Assembly: GCA_964443325.1 (NCBI GenBank)
Contig: CAYUCL010000003.1
Span: 62,001-126,000, forward strand
Length of the DNA stretch: 64,000 bases
Reading direction: 5' to 3'
DNA from: DAOUVR01 sp034430535
GTDB lineage: Bacteria; Chloroflexota; Dehalococcoidia; E44-bin15
Shown here: one piece after another, positions 35,796 through 44,194 of the stretch
How positions within the stretch are numbered: the first letter of the stretch is position 1
How the letters are laid out: every line of letters begins with the position of its first letter
The notes under the pieces: model-generated
What the model saw: only the letters and a program-made list of their open reading frames with translations
What the model was told of the DNA's origin: nothing
Database searches by the model: none
Program-made: the position numbers and the translations under genes

Positions 35796-36488
35796 CTAGC
35801 TATCAGTTTCGGCCTGGGTCTCTTTTTCGGTTTCAGTCTCACTCTCGGGTTGACCCTCCGTCTCACGCGCCCTAATCCAGCGTTTAATCTCATCTAAGGC
35901 AGGCGGGGCAATGTAGAAAACCTGTATATCGGACGGAAACTGAACCTGATGCCCTTCTCTCATCAATAGTACCCCAGTATCGCCACCTTCTAGTGTTTCG
36001 TCTATCTGCTTGGCGATGTGCTCGTTTCTTCTCTTTTGCACGTCTATGAAGGATTCGTACACTTTATTAAACACCATCTGGTTCTGTAGACCAACTGCCA
36101 AACACTTAGTCCAGTCCATAAGCTCAGTTAGCAACTCGCTGTCTTCGATTGGCAGAAGCTCAGCCCCTTTATCCAGTCCACTCTTAACAACTTGATAGCT
36201 TTCGGCACTGAGCTCCTCAACGGCTTTGGCCGCCTCTTCGCCGCCTTCGGGTACCAACTCATGATATACCCTCTTAACTTCACCGAGCTTCATTTCCAGG
36301 TTCCTTATATGAGCCTGGACTTGATCCCAGTACCGGCTAACTATCTCCTGCAAATCGACCTGACGTTCTTTAGGAGTTAGCATAAGAGGCACGAAAAATA
36401 GTTTTCTTTCCGCCTTAAACCCCTCAGCCGCGGGTTTCTCTATTTCACCCAGTTGCTCTGACATGATTCTACTGTTTACCTCCTCCAT
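35796..36488 (-). CDS. Helical protein with acidic tail, unknown function
   Basis: A 230-residue protein. Residues 30-160 look helical (IVSRYWDQVQAHIRNLEMKLGEVKRVYHEL), then comes a small region LEGGDTGVLLMREGHQVQFPSDIQVFYIAPPALDEIKRWI, and the chain ends in a run of Glu, Thr and Ser (about the last 18 residues). The wording of the first half suggests a conserved family, but I cannot name it. The start may instead be the Met at 36464. It begins 7 bases after the stop of the radical SAM gene, so the three genes down to 35106 probably form an operon. Confidence 0.55.
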   Translation of the reverse strand: MEEVNSRIMSEQLGEIEKPAAEGFKAERKLFFVPLMLTPKERQVDLQEIVSRYWDQVQAHIRNLEMKLGEVKRVYHELVPEGGEEAAKAVEELSAESYQVVKSGLDKGAELLPIEDSELLTELMDWTKCLAVGLQNQMVFNKVYESFIDVQKRRNEHIAKQIDETLEGGDTGVLLMREGHQVQFPSDIQVFYIAPPALDEIKRWIRARETEGQPESETETEKETQAETDS

Positions 36489-36495
36489 CTCAAGC

Positions 36496-37440
36496 TTACA
36501 ATCCCCTCAGGAACTCAGGACGAAGCAAAGAGGGATCACCACTCGCCATAACATGCTCTAGCTCTCCTACCATCTTTTCCTTGTCTCGGGGCAATTTGCC
36601 GCGAACTGAAAGATAATTCGAGGCGTGCGTTGAACTGAAGAAACAATCGCTAAAGCTGGAATTCTCTATGATCTTCTTTAGTTCTTCAAGAGATTGAAGC
36701 GGAGAAATGGGATTGAAATTGCCCTGTTTCCATTGCTCATAAAGCGGAGTGCCTGGGATCAAAGCTAAAGTCAGGGCACCGACATAATCCGGGTCAATCG
36801 CAGTGAGAACCGTAGCTGTCTCAAGTGCGTGTTTTTCACTACCATTAACTCCACCCAGCCCTAAAACCACCGTTACAGAAAGCATAATGCCAGCTTCCCT
36901 TGTTTTCCTTCCCGCTTCAACCACCTGATAGCTATTTACCCCTTTGCCAACATCCCGAAGCACTTCATCGTCTCCGCTTTCCATTCCCATATAAAAGATG
37001 CCCAATTTAAGCCTTTTCAGCTCCTCTAGCTCATTTAGGCTCCTGCGCAGAATATCCTGAGGCGTAGCGTATGTGCCAACTCTTTCGACGTACGGCAGTT
37101 TTTCGTTCAAATAGTGGAGAACTTCTCTCAATTTCGCGAAGGGGTAAGCCAGGGCATCGCCATCCTGAAGAAACACCCTCTTGCCATCCCAACCATGCGC
37201 CACAGCATACACCACTGGGTGAATAGCAGCAAGGCAAATCCCAGATTGGCGATAAAGGGCTACCGCATCTATTTCGCTATTGATATCGTCCATCTCTCTC
37301 GTATGAAGTTTTGAGCCGTAATAGCCACAAAACGTGCAGGAATTATTGGAGCAACCGCTGGTTACAGGCATAAAATAGCTCTTCCATTCACTTGGGGGAC
37401 GAATAATATCAGGCCTCTTGAAATTCAGACTCATGCTCAT
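36496..37440 (-). CDS. Radical SAM protein (B12-independent, HemN/ELP3-like region)
   Basis: About 314 residues. The cluster motif is GCSNNSCTFCGYYG, a CxxxxCxxC, with one residue more than the classical CxxxCxxC, a form seen in a broad group of radical SAM proteins. FLQDGDALAYPFAKLREVL and MGMESGDDEVLRDVGKG are the SAM-binding segments found in coproporphyrinogen-oxidase-like and ELP3-like members. No auxiliary cluster cysteines are evident. It is not of the glycyl-radical-activase type. The start is unsure: ATG 37440 is used here, a GTG at 37485 is possible. Two helical proteins follow in the same direction. Confidence 0.7.
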   Translation of the reverse strand: MSMSLNFKRPDIIRPPSEWKSYFMPVTSGCSNNSCTFCGYYGSKLHTREMDDINSEIDAVALYRQSGICLAAIHPVVYAVAHGWDGKRVFLQDGDALAYPFAKLREVLHYLNEKLPYVERVGTYATPQDILRRSLNELEELKRLKLGIFYMGMESGDDEVLRDVGKGVNSYQVVEAGRKTREAGIMLSVTVVLGLGGVNGSEKHALETATVLTAIDPDYVGALTLALIPGTPLYEQWKQGNFNPISPLQSLEELKKIIENSSFSDCFFSSTHASNYLSVRGKLPRDKEKMVGELEHVMASGDPSLLRPEFLRGL

Positions 37441-37687
37441 TTTCCATAAACTTAGAATAGGATTTGGAATTCCTCTATGAACCACACTTCATACCGCCAT
37501 TTTACACCGATGTCATGCTTAGCCTCAAGGAGTAGCCAAAAGTCGGCCTGCGCTGAACCATCCATCATCTTATTAGTTCCATGATGTATTATGCATTCTG
37601 ATCATTTTGCAGACTCCCATGTCACAGCGTGATTAGCACATATAGTTTTATCTTTCACATCAGCTCTGAAACTACTCATAGGTGAGG

Positions 37688-37831
37688 TTGACAGGAGACC
37701 GATGGTGTAGTATAATCCATTTCAGTTCTATTTCTTTTTTATTAAGCGGGGGCAAAGAAGTGGAGCCTAGAAATGGTTGCTTGGGCTCCGCCGAGCCAGT
37801 AGCGAAACCGACCGCAAGGTCGGTTTTTTTA
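37688..37831 (+). ncRNA. Promoter, structured leader RNA and intrinsic terminator upstream of the DUF5658 gene
   Basis: A perfect promoter TTGACA (37688-37693)-17 bp-TATAAT (37711-37716) should start a transcript near 37723. About 80 bases later a textbook terminator appears: AACCGACC (37806-37813), GCAA loop, GGTCGGTT (37818-37825) then a T run. Between them, GGAGCC (37763-37768) pairs with GGCTCC (37784-37789), leaving the conserved-looking GGGGGCAAAGAAG before it. The unit is either a small RNA or a riboswitch-like attenuator for the membrane-protein gene that begins 34 bases after the T run. It does not match a riboswitch class that I can name with confidence. Confidence 0.6.
37806..37831 (+). 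terminator. Intrinsic terminator in the DUF5658 leader
   Basis: An 8-bp perfect stem closed by GCAA, followed by a run of T interrupted once by A. It lies in front of, not behind, a gene on the same strand, which is the arrangement expected for attenuation. Confidence 0.85.
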
Positions 37832-37864
37832 TTTTCGAGGACGTGCCCAACGGAGCTGATGGAC

Positions 37865-38353
37865 ATGACGAAACTAGACTTGACGATCGACAGGCATAAG
37901 ATATGGGCTGCCATTGTGCAGCATCGCCGCTGGATATTTGTCTTCCTGCTCCTCAATATTGTGGACTCCATAAGCACCTACGTTGGCCTCGAACAAGGAG
38001 CTACAGAGATGAACCCAATGGCCACATCCCTGATGGCTCAATCATTCGGGCTTTCAATAGTAGTGAAGTTTGCCATAGTGTTCTTCGCCATAGCAGTATC
38101 AGCTATCATGGGCCACAAGAGGATGTTCATATTGAAATTCATGACGGTGGCAATAGTCATAGTCGTAGTATTAAACCTTGCAGCCATACTAAGATACATT
38201 ATAGGCGGCATAGAGCATGAAGTAGGCAGAGCTGATCCCATCAGCTTCGCAATATTCATAGCAATCATTACAGGTATCTCCCTCGTAATATATGTTTCGT
38301 TGCGTATCGCCAGCAAATACGTCACCAAGCGCAAGCAGCAGGCCACACTATAG
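37865..38353 (+). CDS. DUF5658 family membrane protein
   Basis: A 162-residue integral membrane protein. FVFLLLNIVDSISTYVGLEQ, then GATEMNPMA, is the DUF5658 signature (LLNxxDxxxTxxxLxxGxxExNP). Four transmembrane segments are visible: about 20-40, 60-80, 90-110 and 120-140, with a basic C-terminus (ASKYVTKRKQQ). Function is unknown. CGGAG 9 bases before the ATG at 37865 supports this start; an upstream open frame runs through the leader RNA and terminator and is not coding. Expression is probably governed by the attenuator-like leader. Confidence 0.7.
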   Translation: MTKLDLTIDRHKIWAAIVQHRRWIFVFLLLNIVDSISTYVGLEQGATEMNPMATSLMAQSFGLSIVVKFAIVFFAIAVSAIMGHKRMFILKFMTVAIVIVVVLNLAAILRYIIGGIEHEVGRADPISFAIFIAIITGISLVIYVSLRIASKYVTKRKQQATL

Positions 38354-38478
38354 ACCCGCCAGCAGCAAATGCCCTATAATGGACAGTGGCCAAGCTGACA
38401 GCAAAATTCGCTTCAAACCAGACAATACATCAACCCCGTTTTGCTATTTGCGCTAAATAAGAGGCTAGGAGGCAGACA

Positions 38479-38784
38479 ATGGAAGGTAATTTCGAGGCAA
38501 CGCTTGAGGTCAACAACGCACCTATCGATCTTAGCCCCTTCCCCGAGCAGTTCTTGTCCCGAACTTTGGTCGGTGCTGTTTCCTCGTTGAAGGAGATCGA
38601 GAATATCGAAAACCTGGGGATTTATTTAAAGCAGAGAGAGATCACACTTATCGTCAATGGCAATCAAGTAGAACTCATGATCTTCCCCAATGACCTTATC
38701 GCCAGCATAGTAGTTGGCATGGTCTCTTCACTCAAAGGGATCGACAAAATAGATAATGTGAAGATCACCGTTAAAGTAACTTGA
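38479..38784 (+). CDS. Small protein with an internal two-fold repeat, unknown function
   Basis: A 101-residue protein made of two similar halves. Residues about 8-50 (LVGAVSSLKEIENIENLGIYLK at the end) and 54-99 (VVGMVSSLKGIDKIDNVKITVK) align over their length, with [VL]-V-G-[AM]-V-S-S-L-K-x-I-[ED]-[NK]-I as the core. Each half looks like beta-helix-beta. AGGAGG lies 7 bases before the ATG. I do not recognise the family. It sits between DUF5658 and the second glycyl radical enzyme but has about 300 bases of non-coding sequence after it. Confidence 0.6.
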   Translation: MEGNFEATLEVNNAPIDLSPFPEQFLSRTLVGAVSSLKEIENIENLGIYLKQREITLIVNGNQVELMIFPNDLIASIVVGMVSSLKGIDKIDNVKITVKVT

Positions 38785-39084
38785 CCAGGAGATTAATACA
38801 AGCCTGGACATCATTAATACAAATATCACATATAACAAAGCCGAAAAAGCATAGATTTGAACAGAGCATCTAGATATTGAACTTGGATTGACATGAAATC
38901 GCCAAGGGAATCGGCAATATAGACTCGGCAATGATGGAGACATATCAATACACTGGCCAACATTGACGGTTACGAGGGAATGTGATATAGATTATGTATG
39001 GCAGTATCCTTATGGATTTGTGAGGAGATATTTAATCTTTAACAAGGTATGTGTGTTAAAAACCATACCTGAGGGGAGAATGAA

Positions 39085-41406
39085 ATGGTTGTACAAACGA
39101 GAAGCAGAATCCAATCCTTGACAGAACGTTATTTGGAGACCAGGCCCTCTATATGCGCCGAGAGAGCACGCATAGCAGCGGAGTCTTACAAGGAAACTGA
39201 ATCGGAGCCACCAATCATCAGGGCGGCTAAAGCCCTGGATGCAGTCCTGCGTGGTATCACCGTCTGGATTCTCGATGATGAGCTTATTCTGGGGCACTGG
39301 GCGAGTACCTTTAGAGGGGTCCCAGTGTGGCCAGAGTTCGGCATCCACCCCCCGCAATTAGGCTTCGCATATGGAGATCCTAAACTCCTTCCGTTATGGA
39401 CCGAGAAAACTCAGCAAGAACTGCAAGAGCTTATTTCATACTATAAAGGGAAAAATCCCACCGAGAAAGTCTGTGCCGAGCTCCCCCAAAAAGTCAAATC
39501 CGCTAGAGAAGCATCTTTGTGGTACTGGCACCTGGGGGTGGTACGAAACAGGGGTGGACGCTACCTTGTAGACCTGCCACTGGTGCTCGGCAAAGGGTTC
39601 AATGGTATAAAGAAAGAGGCGAAAATAAAGCTCAGGGAAATTGACCTGGAAGAAGCCGGCGCTATTGATAGGCAACTGTTCTACAAGTCAGTAATTATTG
39701 TCTGCGATGCCACAATTTCCTTCGCCAAGAGGCATGCAACAAAGGCAAGAGAGGCAGCCAGCGAAGCCAGTGGAGAGAGGAAGCAGGAATTGGAGGAGTT
39801 AGCCAGGATTTGTGAGCGTGTGCCAGCCAATCCTGCCGAGACTTTGTGGGAAGCGTTGCAGTCCGCCTGGTTCGCCTTCATGATAGGTAATCTAGAAGCC
39901 GGCGGAGACTCGATATCCCTTGGAGGGCTGGATCAGATTCTCTATCCTTATTACCAGGCAGACATCGCAAATGGCCGGATTACGAAAGGTAAAGCACAAG
40001 AGTTGCTTGACTCGTTTTTGTTCAAGTTTGGTGAAAACTCTACCCCAGGCGCTGATCTGGATTCTCACGTAAACGGGATAACCATCGGTCGCCAAACAGA
40101 GTATGGGCAGGATGCCACCAACGAGATAACGTATATGCTTTTGGATGCTCTTGAGCATGTACGCCTGCCAAAACCACAATTTGGTATGAGAATTAACAAG
40201 GGAACTCCTAGAGAGCTTTTGATGAGGGCCATTGATGTAATGAGGGTAAGTGGAGGACGGCCCCAGCTCAACAACGATGATGCAATTATCCCGGCCCTGC
40301 TAAGGCGTGGGGTACCCATTAAGGAAGCACGCGATTACTCCATGGACGGTTGCCAGCACTTCACTACATACTCCAGAAAAGACCACAGTGCCTGGTTCAA
40401 CCTGGCAAAAGTACTGGACATGGCCTTGAACAACGGGGTTGACAGATTGAGCGGAAAGCTGCTAGGCATCCATACAGGAGACCCCAGGAAATTCACTGTG
40501 TTTAATGATGTTATGAAAGCATTCAAGAAGCAGCTTGAGAACAGTGTTAAAATGCTCAATACCGAGAGTGAAATTACCGACGCCTCAATTAGAGGTGAGA
40601 TGTGTTTGCCCTATGCCTCAACCCAGGTGAGAGGCTGTATGGAGAGAGGGGTTGAGGTCTTAGCAGGTGGAGGACGCTACAACTGGACCGGCATGCATGC
40701 CGTGGGACTAGCTACAGTAGCCAACTCACTGGCAGCCATCAAGAAGCTCGTCTTCGAAGAGAAGAAGTTCACCATGGCAGAACTGCTCAACGCTCTGGAC
40801 AAGAACTTCGAGGGATATGAAGAGATGCAGCAAAGGTTAGTTCGAGCACCAAAATGGGGAAATGACGATGACTATATTGACTCACTGGGGGTCGAAGTGG
40901 CCAATGCCTGGCTGGACGAGTGCGACAAGCACACATGTCATACCGATCCTGAGAATCCAGGCCCAACCATACCGGGCTTTCACTCGCTAACCTTCAATTT
41001 AGGATTTGGTGAGGCTACCGCAGCTACACCTGATGGGAGAAAGGCCGAGGAACCGCTGAGCGACGGGATAGCTCCCTCTATTGGCACTTACCAGGGAGGA
41101 CCGACAGCGGTGTTTGGCTCGGCAGCAAAGATTGACCATGCCAGAAGCTGGACAGGTTCACTCACCCTAACCCTTAATCAGCCGACAGAGATAGTAGCTA
41201 CCCTGGCGAAAACCTATTTGACCGACATGGGAGGCACGCACCTGATGGGCAATCTCGTCTCCCCTGACACTCTACGAGATGCCAAGGCACATCCAGAGAA
41301 TTACCGCGATTTGCTGGTGAGAGTTGCCGGGTTTAGCGCCCGTTTTGTTGAGTTACCCGAAGACATGCAGAATCTGGTTATCGAAAGGGCAGTTGTAGGC
41401 GCATAG
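39085..41406 (+). CDS. Glycyl radical enzyme (pyruvate formate-lyase/diol dehydratase superfamily), unusual active site
   Basis: A 773-residue glycyl radical enzyme. The radical site is RVAGFSARFVE with Gly749; the active Cys is Cys423 in DYSMDGCQHFTTYS. Diol dehydratases, choline lyase and aryl-acetate decarboxylases have GCVE, where the Glu two residues on acts as base; here the position is His, so the chemistry should differ. The N-terminal part (ISDDELILGHW-like, VWILDDELILGHWAS) and the wording PQFGMRINKGTPRELLMRAIDVMRVSGGRPQLNNDDAII are standard for the PFL fold. GAGGGGAG precedes the ATG. Two convergent family III CoA-transferases follow. No activase gene is near. Substrate unknown. 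Confidence 0.8.
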   Translation: MVVQTRSRIQSLTERYLETRPSICAERARIAAESYKETESEPPIIRAAKALDAVLRGITVWILDDELILGHWASTFRGVPVWPEFGIHPPQLGFAYGDPKLLPLWTEKTQQELQELISYYKGKNPTEKVCAELPQKVKSAREASLWYWHLGVVRNRGGRYLVDLPLVLGKGFNGIKKEAKIKLREIDLEEAGAIDRQLFYKSVIIVCDATISFAKRHATKAREAASEASGERKQELEELARICERVPANPAETLWEALQSAWFAFMIGNLEAGGDSISLGGLDQILYPYYQADIANGRITKGKAQELLDSFLFKFGENSTPGADLDSHVNGITIGRQTEYGQDATNEITYMLLDALEHVRLPKPQFGMRINKGTPRELLMRAIDVMRVSGGRPQLNNDDAIIPALLRRGVPIKEARDYSMDGCQHFTTYSRKDHSAWFNLAKVLDMALNNGVDRLSGKLLGIHTGDPRKFTVFNDVMKAFKKQLENSVKMLNTESEITDASIRGEMCLPYASTQVRGCMERGVEVLAGGGRYNWTGMHAVGLATVANSLAAIKKLVFEEKKFTMAELLNALDKNFEGYEEMQQRLVRAPKWGNDDDYIDSLGVEVANAWLDECDKHTCHTDPENPGPTIPGFHSLTFNLGFGEATAATPDGRKAEEPLSDGIAPSIGTYQGGPTAVFGSAAKIDHARSWTGSLTLTLNQPTEIVATLAKTYLTDMGGTHLMGNLVSPDTLRDAKAHPENYRDLLVRVAGFSARFVELPEDMQNLVIERAVVGA

Positions 41407-41425
41407 TGCCCCCATCCCCTCAAAT

Positions 41426-42715
41426 CTACGACACTGAAGGCAGATACGTATCTCCAATAAGCTGTTCTTCTTCAAGCTGAGCTATCTCTTCCCTTGACAT
41501 GCCCAAAATTTCTCCGTAAACATACTGATTATGCTCCCCGAGGCAGTTGGGTGGCATTCGGACATCGGCTGGCGTCTTGGAAAACTTAAAGCTCATACCG
41601 GGGTATAGATGAGTCCCTGCCTCACGGTGAGTGACCTCCTTGAAGAAACCGCGCTCCTTAAGATGAGGATCGCTATACAGGTCGGAGGGAGTGACAACCG
41701 GGCCCGCCGGAACCCCCACCTTCTGTAGAATATGCATCACCTCGTAAGGGTCGTGCATTGTTGTCCATTCCTCTACGAGCTTATCGAGCTCATCCTGGTT
41801 CGACAACCTGCCTGAGATATCTCCAAACCTCGCCTCTCTTGTCCAGGCGGGATTCCCCAGTGCCTGGCAGAACGCCTGCCACTGCTCGTCCGATGAGACA
41901 GCGATGGTCACCCATCTATCGTCACCTCGGCAGCGGTAGCATCCGTGGGGAGCCATTGAAGGGTCTCTATTGCCCATCGGTTTGGCGACTCTTTGATTCA
42001 TAGTGTAATCCATGATCGCCTCACCCATGTGGGGAAGCATCGTCTCAGCCTGAGACAGGTCGATCAGTTGTCCTTTCCCCGTCCTGCACCGATAGTGCAG
42101 CGCGGTCAATGCAGCAAAAGCGAGAGTACCAGCGGCGACATTGTCACTCCAAACCGGAGCCGGGTTCCTTATCCTCATATCGTCCCCCGGATAACCTCTC
42201 AACGCCATCATCCCGGTTACTGCCCCAATGTTGGTGCCAAACGTGCTATAGCCCTTATATGGGCCTTCTGTCCCCAAGCCGGATGCCGAGATCATAATGA
42301 TGTCCGGCTTTACCTCCTTAAGCACTGAATAACCTATTCCCAGCTTGTCCATTATCCCCTGAGCGAAGTTCTCCAGGACAATATCGCTTATCCTGACCAA
42401 GCGTTTGTATATCTCTACTCCTTCGGGTCGATTGAGGTCCAGGGTTATTCCATACTGGTTGCGGTTCATCGCGTGGAATGAGTAAAATCGTTCCCAAGGT
42501 TTTTCACCGGCGTCATTGTCAGCATACCCGAAATTCGCATCCATTCCCTTTGGCGGCCGCGCCACTGCACCCCTGGTCCAAGCAGGAAAACGCTGGATCG
42601 ACTCCACCCTGATAACCTCACAGCCCATGTCTGCCAGCATAGTAGCTGCTGCGGTGCCAGTGTACACTATACCGTGAGAGATGACCCTTATCCCTTCCAA
42701 TGGTAGCCTAGGCAT
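41426..42715 (-). CDS. Family III CoA-transferase (CaiB/BaiF type)
   Basis: A 429-residue CoA-transferase. LPLEGIRVISHGIVYTGTAAATMLADMGCEVIRVES is the N-terminal block, PAPVWSDNVAAGTLAFAALTALHYR bears the likely catalytic Asp, and PEDL-like SDLYSDPHLKERGFF lies in the second domain. It is longer than its neighbour by a loop near residue 60 (DANFGYADNDAGEKPWERFY). AGGAGA precedes the ATG. It is downstream of a second CoA-transferase (gap 30) and ends 19 bases from the stop of the glycyl radical enzyme. The pair may be a heteromer as in BbsEF. Confidence 0.87.
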   Translation of the reverse strand: MPRLPLEGIRVISHGIVYTGTAAATMLADMGCEVIRVESIQRFPAWTRGAVARPPKGMDANFGYADNDAGEKPWERFYSFHAMNRNQYGITLDLNRPEGVEIYKRLVRISDIVLENFAQGIMDKLGIGYSVLKEVKPDIIMISASGLGTEGPYKGYSTFGTNIGAVTGMMALRGYPGDDMRIRNPAPVWSDNVAAGTLAFAALTALHYRCRTGKGQLIDLSQAETMLPHMGEAIMDYTMNQRVAKPMGNRDPSMAPHGCYRCRGDDRWVTIAVSSDEQWQAFCQALGNPAWTREARFGDISGRLSNQDELDKLVEEWTTMHDPYEVMHILQKVGVPAGPVVTPSDLYSDPHLKERGFFKEVTHREAGTHLYPGMSFKFSKTPADVRMPPNCLGEHNQYVYGEILGMSREEIAQLEEEQLIGDTYLPSVS

Positions 42716-42745
42716 ATCTATCTCCTGTATATCTCCACATATTAA

Positions 42746-43954
42746 TCAGATAACCCCTGCCTTTCTTAGCCTTGCCATATCTTGCTCGGTGTATCCCAGG
42801 CGCCCACAGTAGACCTCGCGGTTGTGCTGGCCAATAATGGGTGCTGGCTGTTGCGGTTGTGATGGCGTTTCGGGCAGTCTAAATGGCAAACCAGGATAGG
42901 TGCACTTTCCAACAACAGGGTGCGCAATCTCCACAAAAGATCCCCTGGCTTTGAACTGTGCATCCTCCAGCATCTCGTCAATTCTATATACCGCTGTGCA
43001 TGGGAGTCTATGTGTCTGAGCTGTCCCGACCACTTCCTTGACCGTTCGCTGCCTCAGCCAGGACAATAGGATAGCTTCGAAATCTTGTCGATGCTCTCGT
43101 CGAGCTCCCGGGGTAGCAAATCTAGGGTCTTTATAAAGCTGAGGCATATCCAGCCATCTAAGCGTACGAGGCCAAAACATCGGCACCATCCCCCATATGA
43201 AAACGTATCCATTCTTGCAGGGGTACACCCCCCAGGGATACCCACCTGGTCGTCTCCACCCCGGTCTGTCCGGGTCGCGCCCGCCGAAGGCGTAGTTGAT
43301 AATCCAGGATGCGCCTTCGGGAGGGCTGGATAAGCATTCCATGATAGAAACATCCACCTGCTGACCTTCGCCCGTTGCTCTGCTGCCGAACAACGCACCC
43401 ATGGTAGCCGCCGCCGCATCCGTACCAGCCAGATATTGTGCCTTATAGCCGGGATACTTCAACGGTTCGCGCTCAGGCTCTCCTTCAACAAACATATGAG
43501 GCCCCATAGCAGAGATCACCAGCTCCGTAGCCTTGAAGTCTCGATAGGGACCCGTTTGCCCAAAGTTGGAGATGGATGTCATCACCAGCCTTGGGTTTAT
43601 GTCCGCCAGAGTCTCGTATTGCAGGCCCAGGCTGGGCATAACACGGGGCTCGAAGTTTTCCACCAAAATATCCACGTCTTTGACCAGTTCCTTGAACATC
43701 TTAACCCCTGTCTTACTCTTCAAGTTCAGGGTAATCCCCTTCTTATTGGTATTGAGATGAAGAAAGAGCCCGCTTTTTTCGGGATGTGGGTCATCCCCAA
43801 GAAAAGGCTCCATTCTCCTCGCTCCATCCCCTTCACCAGGCTTCTCAATCTTAACAACCTCAGCACCGTAGTCAGCCAGTAGCTTGGTGCAGTAAGGACC
43901 AGCAACATTATGGGTCAGGTCTAAAACTCTAACATCTTGCAAAGCTTGTTCCAT
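42746..43954 (-). CDS. Family III CoA-transferase (CaiB/BaiF type)
   Basis: A 402-residue CoA-transferase. LQDVRVLDLTHNVAGPYCTKLLADYGAEVVKIEKPGEGD and KKGITLNLKSKTGVKMFKELVKDVDILVENFEP are close to the family consensus; YLAGTDAAAATMGALFGSRATGEGQ holds the likely catalytic Asp. The start at 43954 has GAGAGGTGG before it; a GTG six bases earlier is in the same frame. It heads the two-gene unit. It is only distantly similar to the 8.5-11 kb pair, so the window encodes four separate CoA-transferases of this family. Confidence 0.87.
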   Translation of the reverse strand: MEQALQDVRVLDLTHNVAGPYCTKLLADYGAEVVKIEKPGEGDGARRMEPFLGDDPHPEKSGLFLHLNTNKKGITLNLKSKTGVKMFKELVKDVDILVENFEPRVMPSLGLQYETLADINPRLVMTSISNFGQTGPYRDFKATELVISAMGPHMFVEGEPEREPLKYPGYKAQYLAGTDAAAATMGALFGSRATGEGQQVDVSIMECLSSPPEGASWIINYAFGGRDPDRPGWRRPGGYPWGVYPCKNGYVFIWGMVPMFWPRTLRWLDMPQLYKDPRFATPGARREHRQDFEAILLSWLRQRTVKEVVGTAQTHRLPCTAVYRIDEMLEDAQFKARGSFVEIAHPVVGKCTYPGLPFRLPETPSQPQQPAPIIGQHNREVYCGRLGYTEQDMARLRKAGVI

Positions 43955-44120
43955 TACCACCTCTCGAATATTCTACCTCTCCGCCAGACTACATCTTAAA
44001 TTGCCACAAACGACTCTTATTATAATAGCACCTGTCGATGACCAAATGCCACGCCTGCTGGCAATCTCACTATAGCAGTAATGACAACACAGATAGCCCT
44101 CATCCACTCAGCGTGCATTA

Positions 44121-44149
44121 TTGACACTTAGTTGGCCGAAGGTTAGTAT
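44121..44149 (+). promoter_or_regulatory. Promoter of the 2-oxoacid:ferredoxin oxidoreductase operon
   Basis: TTGACA (44121-44126), 17-bp spacer, TAGTAT (44144-44149), 45 bases before the first gene. Confidence 0.6.
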
Positions 44150-44194
44150 TAGACAATCCAGTCATAGTGCCCCCCAGATACAGAGAGCGGCCTA

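Noticed and set aside
36496..37485. Radical SAM gene as the glycyl-radical activase
   Set aside because: Activases have CxxxCxxC near the N-terminus with extra ferredoxin cysteines; this protein has CxxxxCxxC and none of the extra ones.
37741..37830. Leader resembles the cyclic di-GMP-I (GEMM) riboswitch in GCAAAG and in a late GTAGCG..ACCGA run
   Set aside because: The first GNRA hairpin and the ACGCAAAGCC core of that class are missing upstream, so I did not assign the class.
37682..37864. N-terminal extension of the DUF5658 open frame
   Set aside because: The extension overlaps a consensus promoter, a hairpin and a terminator, and the ribosome binding site sits before 37865.
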